Notes: generated by a model not told the origin, from the letters alone. 64,000 nucleotides of DNA from Engraulis encrasicolus (GCF_034702125.1 NC_085861.1:4651145-4715144), one strand, 5' to 3'; counted from the stretch's first letter, positions 48,353 to 60,280 are shown. Program-made: numbers and translations.

Positions 48353-49360
48353 ATGCTGTCAGCGCTGGAGCCAACGAACTGCACCGTTTGTTGCTGTACG
48401 CTTGCCAACAAAATATTGATGGTGGTGTTTATGGTCTTCTTAATCTTTGCGATACTATTTGGGAACGCCGTGACGTTAGCTGTGGTTTTGGGAACCAAAC
48501 ATTTCCAAACGCCGCAGGGCTACCTGAAAGCGTCCCTGGCCACTGCGGACCTGGCCGTGGGCATTTTCGTGGTGCCGCTCTCTGTTTACGCAGAGCTTTC
48601 CATTTTGATCAATGGCTCCACGCCTGAATGGACAATGCTCAATTCACGGGACGTTACATTTCACCCGTGCATTTTTATTGGACCAATGTTTGCGGGATGC
48701 ACGTTCGTTTCAATTACGACCATCTTTCTCCTCACCATCGAGCGGAGCATCGCTGTGGTGAAGCCCCTACACAAGGAGGCGGTGATTACAAAGAGGAGAA
48801 CAACGGTCCTTATTGTTTTGTCTTGGGTAGGGAGTTTCCTCCTGGCTGTTACCCCCATTTTATTCAGCCAGGACATTAATCTGGAATACAACTCTTGCAG
48901 CAGGATGTGCAATTACGCATTGGGCGGGAATGGCTTTCCCTCTCAGGCATGGAACGTTCTTTTACTTTTCCCAGCATTTGATTTTACTCTGCTTGGGGGC
49001 ACGGTGGTGATCAATATCATTTCCTTCTCTTCCATCCGACAGCACTCAAAGCGAAGGAAACATCTCGTGGAGGCGGACTGCCAGACCACAACCAAACCCA
49101 CTTTCTCCGACATCAATGCCGCGAAGACCATAGGAACGTTGACCCTCGCTTTCACAGCATCCTTCACCCCCATCGCCGTCTTTGTGGTGGGCAATGTCAT
49201 CGGAAATGAATGGTGCAATTTTTCGTTTTTTGCTTTCTGGATTTTAGCCACAAACAGTTGCTGGAACGTCATTATATACAGCGCCAGAGACCAAAAGTTT
49301 CGACATCGCGCGCAACAGCTTCTATCGACACCGCTGGGGAGAACTGAGGACAGTACTTGA
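48353..49360 (+). CDS. Class A (rhodopsin-like) G-protein-coupled receptor, orphan
   Basis: Plasma-membrane receptor of 335 residues in one exon; ligand unknown. Seven hydrophobic segments lie at about 19-46, 55-82, 104-133, 149-170, 199-226, 255-281 and 288-312. Retained landmarks are N38 (1.50), D66 (2.50), C106 with C182/C186 for the extracellular disulfide, R131 (3.50), W158 (4.50) and P207 (5.50). Departures from consensus are ERS instead of DRY (130-132), SFTP instead of CWxP (270-273, Phe at the toggle position) and NVIIY instead of NPxxY (305-309, proline lost). Possible glycosylation sites are N9, N87 and N289. 'TADLAVGIFVVPL' in TM2, 'KPLH' after TM3 and 'NSCWN' in TM7 recall adenosine and aminergic receptors, but I cannot name the orthologue. 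The start is supported by an in-frame TGA two codons upstream (48344-48346). No frameshift or stop is present. Confidence 0.88.
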   Translation: MLSALEPTNCTVCCCTLANKILMVVFMVFLIFAILFGNAVTLAVVLGTKHFQTPQGYLKASLATADLAVGIFVVPLSVYAELSILINGSTPEWTMLNSRDVTFHPCIFIGPMFAGCTFVSITTIFLLTIERSIAVVKPLHKEAVITKRRTTVLIVLSWVGSFLLAVTPILFSQDINLEYNSCSRMCNYALGGNGFPSQAWNVLLLFPAFDFTLLGGTVVINIISFSSIRQHSKRRKHLVEADCQTTTKPTFSDINAAKTIGTLTLAFTASFTPIAVFVVGNVIGNEWCNFSFFAFWILATNSCWNVIIYSARDQKFRHRAQQLLSTPLGRTEDST

Positions 49361-50440
49361 AATGCGTAGAGCTATGGTTTCTAAAGTAGCCTGTCATAAT
49401 TATACGAATTTGTTTTCAAATTCAGGAGTAACATTTCAATGAATGCCTTGCATTTGCATACTGTACAAACCTGAAAAACGGGACTTCATCCGGAGTGGTG
49501 TTTCTTTCCACGTTATTAGCCAATCGTGTTATTATTCGTTCACGTGCATGTACTTTCAGGTGTTGATTATGGAACTGCTATTAACGATTGATGATTGATT
49601 GATGTTGTGTAAGTCAGCTGGGTAGCCTAGGCATACCATTCATGTTCCTAATAATATTACGAGGCTTAATTCAAACGTCCACAACATCAAAGTGAATTGC
49701 AAAAGAAGCTTCGTCGGTTATCTTGAGTGTTTTACACTGCCGTGTTGCCAATGTTTACATTTTATGTTGTTTTTTTGTACTTCAAGTCTGGCTGTTCTTT
49801 TCTCAGTAGGCTACTGTTGTACTGTTGGTCAGTACCTTGTGCATGACGCTAGGTGGAGACAAAGTTCAGTAACTCAAATGGGAAATGGGTGTACAGAAAG
49901 CGGAATGTGATGGGCTCAGCTTCAGGGAGAGTGCATCACAGTGGGCATGGATGGTTCATTGGTAAAGAGACAGGTGATCGCTGCACTACTGTCGTTGTAA
50001 CTGGCATGCTTTCTTTGGTCAATTGTCACTTCTGTGAAATGTTTACATGAGAGGAATCCAATGACAAATAAAACATTTTTTCCCTATAAAATGAAATATG
50101 TTACTGTGCTCACTTGTCTAGCTATGTGTCATATAAAAACACCATAACTTATCCAAACCCCAACAATGTGGTTTTAGCAAAATATTAGAACAATAGACCG
50201 TCTCTGATTTTACTTGAACAGATTAACATTCAAACTATTTTTAAACCGATCTCAACATTTTGACCAACATTTTCATATGTAAAATGTGCACCTGTATATC
50301 GTGGCACAGGTCTACTGGAGAAGTAAAATTGCTTTCTGCATTACAACCTGAAATATTTCGACAAACCCATTATCCTACATAGACTATTGGCCTAACCATA
50401 ATAACTGACATCTACTAAATGCATATCAAGTCATTGCAAA
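49361..50440 (+). other. 3' untranslated region of the receptor, then intergenic
   Basis: About 700 bp between the receptor stop and the AATAAA signal lack recognised repeats, consistent with a 3' UTR. From about 50090 to 50440 I see AT-rich intergenic sequence only. Confidence 0.45.
50067..50072 (+). terminator. Poly(A) signal AATAAA for the receptor
   Basis: Canonical AATAAA followed by a T-rich run (CATTTTTTCCC), about 0.7 kb after the receptor stop codon. Confidence 0.6.
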
Positions 50441-50480
50441 GACACTACCAGGGAAACATTGACACACACACACACTCCCC

Positions 50481-50825
50481 TCCCTGCAGGACATTTACAC
50501 CGCACGCCTCACCCGAAAAGCACTGATGATCATCAAAGACACAAGCCACCCTGCACACAAACTGTTCAGCCTCCTGCCCTCTGGAAAGAGGTACAGGCGC
50601 CTCCGTTCCCGTACCACCAGGCTTGCAAGCAGCACGATGCATCAAGCAATCAAGATACTGAACACTCAACCCACTCTCCCTTCACTGTCAGCCTCTAGCC
50701 AGCCAGGCCACTGACAACGCTCCCCCCCCTCATCCCCACCACCATATCTGCGACTGAACATTCCACCTGCACTACTACATCTGTGACTGAACTTTCAACC
50801 TGCACTAACTCAAAACATACACATG

Positions 50826-50924
<99 letters not shown>

Positions 50925-50985
50925 GCACACCGCACTTTCTGCACTAAACCCAAACATACACACACTGACACACAACTCATACTCA

Positions 50986-51028
<43 letters not shown>

Positions 51029-51071
51029 AGGTACACACACACAGACGCACACCGCACTTTCTACCTGCACT

Positions 51072-51134
<63 letters not shown>

Positions 51135-51540
51135 CGCACACAAAACACATACAAACACACACACACACATACTGCTGCTGGTGTATTTAATAAAAACCTT
51201 TTTTTAATTATTTATTTCTTCAAATGCTACTATTACTATGTCAGAACGCTATAAAGGACTTTTAGAAAAAAGAACAACAAAATACCTCCTCTTAATGTAT
51301 GTTCTCTACAAGTCTTCTGTTGTCCAGTCTTGCACTTTAAATGTCTGTATGAGCAATGTCTACGTCCATACTGTCTATGTCCATGTATGAGTACTGTCTA
51401 TGTCTATACTGTCTATGTCCTTACCTAGATTAGTCTATGTCTGCATGGGAGAGCAAGAAACGCAATTTCAAATTCTTTGTATGACCAGTGCATGTAAAGA
51501 AATTGACAATAAACTTGACTTGACTTGACTTGACTTGACA
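50481..51540 (+). mobile_element. LINE 3' end (L2/CR1-type), 5'-truncated
   Basis: Open reading 50481-50714 has the family's terminal block IIKDTSHPAHKLFSLLPSGKRYR, the end of a non-LTR reverse transcriptase protein. The 3' UTR contains CA arrays and 'GTCTATGTC' repeats, and ends in ACAATAAACTTGACTTGAC with five TTGAC steps. The reverse transcriptase and endonuclease domains are missing, so the copy is dead on arrival. Confidence 0.8.
50825..51170. repeat. Three (CA)n arrays inside the LINE 3' UTR
   Basis: CA arrays 50829-50923, 50990-51035 and 51077-51160 are each preceded by GCAC(T)TTCTNCACTAAAC-like sequence. This suggests duplication of a seed followed by expansion. Frames of 118-143 codons are artefacts. 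Confidence 0.9.
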
Positions 51541-51605
51541 TCAAACATCCAGAGCTTGTTTTTTTTTTTAGACAACTTAATTTATTCCAGATTTAATGAT
51601 TCAAA

Positions 51606-51619
51606 AAGCATTTATTGTC

Positions 51620-51680
<61 letters not shown>
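51606..51680. repeat. (GA)n microsatellite
   Basis: About 36 GA dinucleotides without interruption. Confidence 0.95.
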
Positions 51681-51681
<1 letters not shown>

Positions 51682-51740
51682 TTGTTTGAGATATGAGTGC
51701 TCTGAATTCAAGGATTTCCTATTGATCAAAAATATAGATT

Positions 51741-51800
51741 GTTAAGAAATGGATCGCACTCAGTTTCAGAAGAAAAACTGAGTGCGATCCATTTCCTAAC
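51741..51800. repeat. Isolated near-perfect hairpin
   Basis: Bases 51746-51766 pair perfectly with 51775-51795 across an 8-nt loop. With one mismatch the stem reaches 51741 and 51800 (GTTA/TAAC). No surrounding element with matching ends was found. Confidence 0.7.
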
Positions 51801-52059
51801 TACTAGATTACTTCAGAGACGCACCAACAAGACGGAAGAGCGCGGTATGTGGAAAATAACCTTGTCAAAATATAAATAAAAATCCCTTGCTCCATCATCT
51901 GATAGCTGTATATTGTGCATGTGCAGTATGTGTATACTGCTGCTGGAGTGTTGGGGGCTGCTGTGGCCCTGTACAAATTTAATTCCTACTAGTGATCCTG
52001 ATGGACAGACGGCTTCTGCAAAGCAGCCAGCCCTCCAGCATGAGGTAAGGCCCAGGAGC

Positions 52060-52383
52060 TGGGCTGGGGGAGAAATAGGGCCCGGGCACTTTTGGATTAA
52101 AGGGCCCCCTCAGAGCTGAATCACCGATGGGCCCTAATTTCAGAAATGTAAAAAATATATACATATATTATTATTTTATTTATTTTTTTACATTTCTGAA
52201 AATACCCCATGAGGGTGCAGGGCCCCCTCAGAACTCAATCACCCTGCACCCTCGTGGGCCCCTGTAAGAAATGTAAAAAAATTAATTTAAATTTTAAAAA
52301 AAAAAATCTGAAAATAGGGGCTCACGAGGGTGCAGGGCCCACTGGGAAATGCCCGGTATGCCAGATGGCCAGACCAGCCCTGG
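52060..52383. mobile_element. MITE, GGGCCC family, internally repeated copy
   Basis: 'GGGGGAGAAATAGGGCCCGG' at the left and 'CCAGATGGCCAGACCAGCCC' at the right. The interior has several CCTCGTGGGCCCCT / AGGGGCTCACGAGGG inverted segments joined by A/T runs. Contains the uninterrupted 'ATATATACATATA' into which a relative at 31 kb received an insertion. Confidence 0.8.
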
Positions 52384-52621
52384 GTAACTGCTCAAGGAGC
52401 AATATGGAGATGAAGGGGGTGGTAATCTGGAGTGCGATTTGACATGTATTTCTATTCCTAAACCATGTGGTAATCCATGTTTGAGGATTACAGTCGGAGG
52501 GGGTCCAATCATTTCTCCCTCAGATACTGCTCAGATTCAGAGTGGTCAGCACGGGAGCATGAGGACTGTCTATCCCTTTACAGATGGCACAGCTGCTGTC
52601 ATCTTTGTTTATTATTCCCTT

Positions 52622-52905
<284 letters not shown>

Positions 52906-53114
52906 TAGCGGCTGGACGTCTACTTATTGTAATCATAGCTGGGATTCTCAAAGCTGGCAAATCCATTTTTTTTATCCCTCCTATGCCATGCCCTCCCCTT
53001 ACCCACCCCCACCCCCCTCTCCCCTCTCTACTATTTTACTACGTTTGGATTGAAAGGGGAATCGTGCAAAGTCACGTTGCAGCGCAGATGGCCAGAGATG
53101 AGGGATAGGAGAGA

Positions 53115-53355
53115 GGCAGAGACAAGGGTAACACTTTACTTGACGCACTTGTCATAAGCATGTCATTACAGTGTCATAATAGTGTCATGGCACAGTTATG
53201 CACGTGTCCCTTGATCACCCCTCCATGGCTGAAGAGCTCTTCAGCAAGACATCTAACCCCACACTGCTCAGGACTGTAACCAATATATCCTGTAACATCT
53301 GCAAAGACATTTTGGATAAAAGCGTCAGCTAGCACAATGTCATGTCATGTAATAT
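53115..53355. repeat. Degraded MITE/SINE sequence
   Basis: 'GGGTAACACTTTACTTGACG' and 'ACATTTTGGATAAAAGCGTC' are motifs frequently dispersed in fish genomes. I recall the second as a common SINE tail, but the match is from memory. Confidence 0.4.
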
Positions 53356-53714
53356 CTACACATACAGTAGTAAATGTAGCCAACCCATTTTTCACAATGT
53401 AAAGAGAATAAAACATTATGCGTTAGTTTCACGAGAGGTGGATATACGTACCACAGTGGTGCACTTCTTGTAAAATTGATCAGACTTTTTTGTGCTTTTA
53501 TATCTAATGGCATAGCTTTGCGTCCTGTTGTTCTAAAACAACTTAAGGTGTGTGGTCTGGATTCACCAGAGGTCAGTACGTGAATAGTTTTGCAACTGGA
53601 AAAATAGTAACACTAACACCACTTCCTGGTCCAAAAAGCCTAATGCATAAAATATGATGTTCAGTCTGGCACTCAGCTCCTGTTATCTCTTCCCCCCTCT
53701 CCCAACTCCTAAAG

Positions 53715-53953
53715 TAGTGTTTCTCAACGGGGACGGTAAAGCCCCCTAGGGGGCGTCGGGGAGCTCTAGGGGGTCGTTGAGAAGGATACAGTTGAGAGGG
53801 GGCGGTGCTTAGTTGCCATTGGGGGTCATTAGTCCATTTAGTTTTTCAATATAAATGGAGGCGTTGTCAGGCTTATGATGAGGTCAAGGGGGCGTTGGGA
53901 GGCTTGTGATGAGGCCAAGGGAGCGTTTGTTCAAAAAAGGTTGAGAACCGCTG
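53715..53953. mobile_element. hAT-type MITE (TAGTGTTTCTCAACGG ends) with exact target duplication
   Basis: TAGTGTTTCTCAACGGGG...GGTTGAGAACCGCTG, flanked by TCCTAAAG at 53707-53714 and 53954-53961. Confidence 0.92.
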
Positions 53954-54395
53954 TCCTAAAGCATTTAATTCATTCGTGCACCAGTGCATTTGGATCCTGA
54001 CCTGCAGCGTGTACTGTGAGCTAGCTATGAGCTAATTTACGGCAAACAGTTCTCTTTTCAAACCCACCATACATGTTGACAGGCGGCCGGGCGGTGTCTC
54101 TGGATGGTGGAAGGCAGTTGCTCCCTGGAGGTGAATACTGTGACCTTGCGGGGGGGGGGGGGTCACTGATGAGAACGCTACTAGAACTGCAGAGCTCTGG
54201 AGCAGGGCCGCTGACAGATTTTGCTAGGCCCAGGACAAAGTCATCTGAAAGGGCCCCCCATCCAATACATGTAATGTAATGAAAAGCTCAATTTTGGGCC
54301 CCCTGTCTCCCAGGGCCTGGGACAACTTATCCCCCCCCTCCCCAAAGCAAAGCTAGGGTACCGACCAACCAATCAGATGGAAGGTTAAACTCATT

Positions 54396-54421
54396 TATTT
54401 ATTTATTTATTTATTTATTTA
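54396..54421. repeat. (TTTA)n microsatellite
   Basis: Six ATTT/TTTA units directly preceding the SINE at 54422. Confidence 0.9.
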
Positions 54422-54748
54422 TGGCAGTCATGGGTAAGCAGTTAGGGCGTCAGACTTGTAGCCCAAAGGTTGCTCATTCGACTCCCGACCCGCCAAGTTG
54501 GTGGGGGGAGTAATGAACCAGTGCTCTCCCCCATCCTCCTCCATGACTGAGGTACCTTGAGCATGGTACCGTGCCGCTGCACTGCTCCCTTTCGGATAGG
54601 CCTACCGTTGGGGGCTGCCCCCTTGCACGAGTGAGGCATACAGTAAATGCAATTTTGTTATGTGCAGTGTGCGCTTGTGTGCTGTGGAGAGCTGTGTCAC
54701 AATGACAATGGAAGTTGGAGTTTCCCAGTTGGGCTTTCACTTTCATTA
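54422..54748 (+). repeat. tRNA-derived SINE, family 1, near full length
   Basis: GGCAGTCATGGGTAAGCAG head, decayed B box ATTCGACTCCC, body and TTTCACTTTC tail as in 46511-46818. Confidence 0.85.
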
Positions 54749-54984
54749 ATGCCGATTGCTACCGGGGTGGCCTTGGATAGTTTTATACTGTAAAACGGTG
54801 GGAGGAAATAGCAGTGTGACATTTCTCCAGCGTGTCTCCAGCATGGACTGATTATTTCTCTCGCTATATTTTTGATGACTAAATCCATTCCTTACCCTCA
54901 CTACAGGATGGCAAAATGCCTCTGACTTGTAGAGAGTTAGGCTGCTTGAGCACAATGCCTGGTGCTGAACAAAAAAAGTACATA

Positions 54985-55190
54985 GGCTATGTGTGGAAAA
55001 AAGTTTCGCACACTCCTTTGGATTTTTTTCTTCTTTAAGTTCTTCTTTTCTTATTTTCTTATTTTTTCTTTTCATTCATTCATTCATCGTTTGCGCCATT
55101 ACACGCTGAAGAAGGGCTCTGCCCGAAACGTTCGTGGGCGAATAAACAAAGAAGAAATTTGAAGAGTGCTGTCCTTCGCTTCATTTATTC
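54985..55190. mobile_element. MITE-like repeat with GAAACGTTCGTGG
   Basis: 'GTTTCGCACACTCC' and 'TTTTTTTCTTC' at the left are loosely mirrored by 'GAAGAAATTTGAAGAGTGC' at the right. 'TGAAGAAGGGCTCTGCCCGA' lies in between. Weak arms. Confidence 0.45.
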
Positions 55191-55746
55191 ATTCAAGATT
55201 CAGCACCCAGTTAAGAATTGTTAAGTAGCCTATTTAGGCGATAGTGTGAGCGCGTCTTCTCCACTTTTTGAAGCATGATGACATGTCGACCTCGTAGTCT
55301 TCCTCAGATTCACTGACCAGCTGTGCGAACCTTTTCTCCACAAAAATGCCTCTAAGTGCCTCTGAAAACGAGACACTGGTTAGATTATTCATTAGTAAAA
55401 TGAGCGACATAACGACCTTGGACATTTTCAAAATGACAGTTATTAACTAACTGAAGGACATTGATGTTGTGCGTTGTGTTGTTGTTAACAAGCCTCTAAG
55501 AACTCGTGTTCTTTTACAAATCCCTTGCATGTCACTATGAAAAATATTTGGGGAAAAAAATATCTGTACAGATGACAATATGCTGAAGCTCAGTCAAGAG
55601 ACCTAAATGCGCAGCACATCTTGCAATCACTTGACATGACAATGAATAATAATAATGAATAATAAAAGAAATCAACCTGACACTTGCACAATGGAGTTGC
55701 AAAATCATGGATCACGTCAGTATTGTATTGTGTGTAGCTTTACGTG

Positions 55747-55747
<1 letters not shown>
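55191..55747. other. Intergenic sequence, nothing recognised
   Basis: Unique-looking sequence with a 65-codon minus-strand frame (55234-55431) that has no recognisable domain. Confidence 0.35.
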
Positions 55748-55839
<92 letters not shown>

Positions 55840-55864
55840 TGAGTGAGAGAGTGAAAAAGTGTGA

Positions 55865-55922
<58 letters not shown>

Positions 55923-55925
55923 AGA
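55748..55925. repeat. (GT)n joined to (GA)n
   Basis: About 45 GT units (55749-55838), GAGT steps, then GA (55864-55918). Confidence 0.95.
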
Positions 55926-56202
55926 AGAGAAATGACAAAGGGACAGAGACTCATTATTTCTTCACAGTGTGCATCATCACTAAAGAAGCTTTCATCCTGA
56001 ATTCTTCTGACAGAAAGACGTTTTTTATCACCAGTCTGTCTCAGACATCACAGTATCTCCTTCAGGCCTATAATTTGTAATTCTCTAAAGTGTCCTGGCA
56101 TACCAAGACCAGAATTTTCGGTCTTCGTGTTGTGAGGAGTGGCCCCGTCCTGCCCAAGATAAAAACTGGGCAGCAGCACTTATTTACTGTTTTGTTGGGA
56201 TG

Positions 56203-56590
56203 AGGTAGATTAGAGTAGAGTAGAGTATAGTAGAGTAGATTTAGAGTAGAGTAGAGTAGAGTAGAGAGTACAGCACAGTAGAGTAGAGAAGAGTAGGGTA
56301 GAGTACAGTAGAGTACAGTACAGAAGAGCACAGTACAGAACAGTAGAGTACAGTAGAGTAAAGAAGAGTAGAGTAGCACAGGACATATAGAGAAGAGAAG
56401 AGTAGGGTAGAGTACAGTAGAGTAGAGTAGAGTAGAGTAGAGTAGAGTAGAGTAGAGTAGAGTAGAGTAGAGTAGAGTAGAGTACAGTAGAGTAGAGTAG
56501 AGTAGAGTACAGTAGAGTAGAGTAGAGTAGAGTAGAGTTCAGTACAGCAGAGTAGAGTAGAGTAGAGTAGAGTAGAGTAGAGTAGAGAAG
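56203..56590. repeat. (TAGAG)n minisatellite
   Basis: TAGAG pentanucleotides with TACAG and GAAGAG variants over nearly 390 bp. Absence of stops in a minus-strand frame (LLYST repeat) is due to the period. Confidence 0.95.
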
Positions 56591-56592
56591 AA

Positions 56593-56730
56593 TAGTCCCC
56601 CAAAAATGTTTTGGCTAGGCTGACAGCGGGGAAACTTTTTCGTTTTCTCCACGGAGGAGGGGGCAGGAGGCAGGGCGAGGCCACAAGCACAAGTGAAGGA
56701 TGCGAGGTCGCATATTGGAACGCACACAGT
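56593..56730. mobile_element. MITE, right half, 'GAGTGCATCTC' family
   Basis: Matches the right half of 13688-13982 ('TGGCTAGGCTGACAGC', 'TTTTCGTTTTCTCCAC', 'GCATATTGGAACGCAC'). Directly abuts the TAGAG array. Confidence 0.75.
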
Positions 56731-56942
56731 GTAACAATGGGATAATGAGGAGGCAGTAGACAGGAAACAGGAAACAGGAAACAGAAAAGTGGCTTAAATG
56801 TCAGGTTTACAGTGTAGTGCGTGTTGCAGTAGTGCATTTTCCATTAAGAACTGGCAACTTTTTAAAAGCAAGTCCAGGCAAAGCATTGACGCACGACTTG
56901 ACGTTTCACTGTTTGTTTGGCCTAGAGTGGTAGACTGAAAAT

Positions 56943-57000
56943 AGCCTTTCCTTTCCTTTCCTTTCCTTTCCTTTCCTTTCCTTTCCTTTCCTTTCCTTTC
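56943..57000. repeat. (CTTTC)n microsatellite
   Basis: Twelve perfect pentanucleotide units. Confidence 0.98.
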
Positions 57001-57131
57001 AATCTGCAGACTTATAGTAAGTGTTGTGGACATAAAGTGCTGCAGACAAGTTTTTTCTTTGTGGTTCATAAACTCACTGTCTTCTTAGTGCCACACACTC
57101 ATGAGTGTGTGTGTGAGTGTGAGTGTGAGTG

Positions 57132-57285
<154 letters not shown>

Positions 57286-57485
57286 CTCACTGTCTTCTTA
57301 GTGCCACAAACTCATGCTGAATTTAATTATCTGTCACATATCAGGTAATTGCTGACACACAAGCAGTCCTTTCCCAGTGCTCTCCACAGCCGTTCTCCTC
57401 CAAGCGACAGAGACACAGAAAAAACAACAGAAGTTACCGGTAGGCTACTTTTCATACAGTAGTTACAAAGGTGACATGCTAGAAA

Positions 57486-57572
57486 CAGGGTTGCCACCTC
57501 GAGCTGACAAAACAAACCTGGACATTATGACAGCTCAATTGAGCCGTTTCTTTGGGCCAGATGGCAACACTG
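57486..57572. mobile_element. Very short hAT-type MITE with exact target duplication
   Basis: CAGGGTTGCCACC...GATGGCAACACTG, 87 bp, flanked by GCTAGAAA at 57478-57485 and 57573-57580. Confidence 0.9.
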
Positions 57573-57596
57573 GCTAGAAAATCACATACACAGAGC

Positions 57597-57669
57597 TGGT
57601 CTGGGGGAGAAATAGGGTCCGGGGACTTTTGGCTGAAAGGGGCCCCTCACAATGGTCTCACAGGTGGGC
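57597..57669. mobile_element. GGGCCC-family MITE fragment
   Basis: 'CTGGGGGAGAAATAGGGTCC' and 'GGCTGAAAGGGGCCCCTCAC' match 52060-52383. Truncated where the Tc1-like relic begins. Confidence 0.65.
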
Positions 57670-58536
57670 GTGTTTAGGAACACCTCTCTAATGCTGGTTT
57701 GGACCCCCTTTTGCCTTCAGAACTGCCTGAACTGCCTACAACAAAACTTGGGTAGACTGTGGCATTCCAACAAAGATAAATTGGTACTAATTGGCCCAAA
57801 TTGTGCTATGAAAATGTCCTTATGCCATTACATCCCCAGCCTGAAATGTTGACGTAAAGCAGGGTTGACCCATGTTTTCATGCTGTTGACGCCAAATTCG
57901 GACCATTCTACCTGAGTGTTGCAGTACTAGATACCAAGACCCATCAGACCAGGCACATTTTTTTCGATCTTCTAGTGCCGTTTATGGTAAGACTGTGTAA
58001 ATTGTTGCCTCATTTTCGTGTTCTTAGCTGACAGGAGTGCAGCTATAGCCCATTTGCCTCAAGATTTGCTGTGCTGTGTAATCAGGGATTCTCTTATGCA
58101 TACCTCGGTTGTAATGAGTGTTTTTTATTACTTAATGTTGTCTTTGTATCAACTCAAACCAGTATGGCTATTGTCCTCTGACCTCTGCCATCAACAAGCT
58201 ATTTTTGCCCACAGAATCACTGCTCTCTGCATTTTTTTAATTTTTCGTACCATTCTTTGTAAACCCTAGAGATGGTTGTCCGTGAATATCTCAGTAGATC
58301 AGCCATTTCTGACATTGTCAAATCAGGCCCTTCGGCACCCACAGCCATGCCATGTTAAAAGTCATTTAAATAATAATTCTTCCACATTATAATGCTCGGT
58401 TTGAACCCTATCAGATCATCTGGGCCATGTCTATGCACAAATGCATTGAGTTGCCACCATGTGATTGGCTGATCAGAAATTTGCCTCAATGAACAGTTCT
58501 AACAGGTGTTCCTAATGTAGTGGCCAGTGAGTGTAC
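57670..58536 (-). pseudogene. Tc1/mariner-type transposon relic with broken transposase
   Basis: The right end TTCCTAATGTAGTGGCCAGTG with GAGTGTA is a terminal repeat; 'TTTAGGAACACCT' is its partial counterpart on the left. On the minus strand around 58255-58350 a helix-turn-helix block reads LTMSEMADLLRYSRTTISRV, as in Tc1-like transposases. Several stops and deletions break the rest. The copy is about 0.87 kb against roughly 1.2 kb expected for an intact element. Confidence 0.75.
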
Positions 58537-59734
58537 ATGTAGCAGCAGAAAAGCAGACCAACGTTTCAGCTGTTGCCTTTGTCTGTGTCTTGTCTTGTTT
58601 AGCTATTTCCTGAATTTTTATCAAGGTGTCTTCTATGACCATCCGTTTCTGATTGGGGATGACACAATGCACGCTCCAAAGCATCAGGCCTATAGATGGT
58701 AATGGCATAAATGCATTCCCAGAAAAAATAAAGTATTGCACAACAAGGTAGTTTATTTCTGAGGTGCTGATCACTTGTCCTAACATCTTCTAACATTCTC
58801 CTAACATTTTCTAACATCAAAGAAAATAAGGAAATAAGGACGTTTCCAGCTGCCTGGCCTTCTTCAAACAAAAAATGTGTTCCTAACAATTACCCTGCAA
58901 AAACACCTGCTGAGTGCCTAAGCCCTTTTTGGGAAATGCCCTCAGCCTATAAAAACCTAAATACCTCAGCCTCCGAAGCATATAAAAACATGAAATAAGT
59001 TGCATTTAAAAGCTAGGATCCTCAATCTGGCACTAGAATGTGTTCATTCAGCTCTAACATACCCACATTTTTCATAAAAAACTAAAATCTCAAGAGCCTG
59101 AATGCAGCGAAGGAAGGAAGGAAAGGTCACACCATGCATGAACGAAAATTCTAGTAGAATAAAAGCTGTTAATGCATTACGCACAACTTTTATCTTTCCT
59201 GTTGTGCTACAGATGGGGGCGTTCTAATGTCTCCAGCCCTAAAAATATTCACCCAGATTACACTTCCTTTTTTCTTTTTTCTTTTTTTGTGTGGAAAGAT
59301 TAGATATCGCCACACAGACTGTGGTCGAGTTGTAAAATCAAAGCAGGGAGGATGGTCAGAGATGGATTTTCATTATTGGGTGTTCGGGGGTTTCTCCCCT
59401 GAGAAATTTTTGAAAATGTAGTTGTTAAAAGTGCAATTTTAACACAATATATGCAGAAGGGATGCCTGTTTTAGAGGGGGATGATTTTAGACCATTTTCA
59501 TTTTAGGGGGGATGGCATCCCCAAGAGTCATACAGATCTATGGGCACCCCCCCCCCCCCCCCATCCCCCTACAGCTCGAGCCCTGCCCACAGTACTACTA
59601 AGCGAAACATTTGCTGAGAACTTTCTCGGATGGCCAAATGCCACTCAGTGTGGCAGGCAGCACCTTATTAGAAACCAAGATTGAAGATTGGGTCTTCACC
59701 AAATATCCTGAAGGCCCAGAGGGGTTTCCTCTGT
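58537..59734. other. Intergenic sequence with a weak foldback
   Basis: 'CTTCAAACAAAAAATGTG' and 'TAACATCTTCTAACATTCTC' near 58780-58880 resemble MITE remnants, and a C run lies at 59548-59562. No gene seen. Confidence 0.35.
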
Positions 59735-60057
59735 TAGGGCTTTCAGGCCGACCAGAACGGAGCCGGAGCCGGTGCCCGCACCAGTTACGTTCGGCACTTA
59801 AGTGCTTATCTGCGAACCCAACGTGTTCATACCGGGCTCTGAACTTTTTCCGCACGTGACTGTGTTACCCGGATGAACCTGCTGACGGCCACGCTGCGTC
59901 ACGGTTCGCGGAGGAAAACCTAGTATTTTGCGGTTTGCATTGCGAACCAACTTTCCGGTTCGCGAACGCAAATATCTGTGGCGTGAACACGACAGCCGGT
60001 TCACGATTAGGTGCGGGAACGGGCTCCAGCACGGTTCTCAGTCGGCCTGAATGCGCT
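59735..60057. mobile_element. MITE with TTCAGGCCGAC ends
   Basis: AGGGCTTTCAGGCCGACCAG at the left and GTTCTCAGTCGGCCTGAATG at the right are mirror images. The interior carries GGTTCGCG/CGCGAACC palindromic motifs. No clear target duplication. Confidence 0.7.
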
Positions 60058-60068
60058 ATTTGAGGACA

Positions 60069-60275
60069 AGGGCTGGACTGGCCATCTGGCATAGCGGGCA
60101 TATCCCAGTGGGCCCTGCACCCTTGTTTGTGTGTGTGTTTCTTTTTTACATTTCTGAAAATAGGGGCCCACGAGGGTGCAGGGCCCACCAGTGATTCAGT
60201 TCTGCAGCGCTAATTATGAGGACCCCCCTTAAGCCAAGAGTTCCCGGGCCCTATTTCTCCCCCAATACAGCCCTG
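60069..60275. mobile_element. MITE, GGGCCC family, complete copy
   Basis: AGGGCTGGACTGGCCATCTGG at the left; GGGCCCTATTTCTCCCCCAA and CAGCCCT at the right. The centre has GGGCCCTGCACCC / GGGTGCAGGGCCC inverted segments. Confidence 0.8.
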
Positions 60276-60280
60276 TGAGA

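Noticed and set aside
51741..51800. microRNA precursor
   Set aside because: The stem is only 21-26 bp with perfect pairing and an 8-nt loop, too short for a typical animal pre-miRNA.
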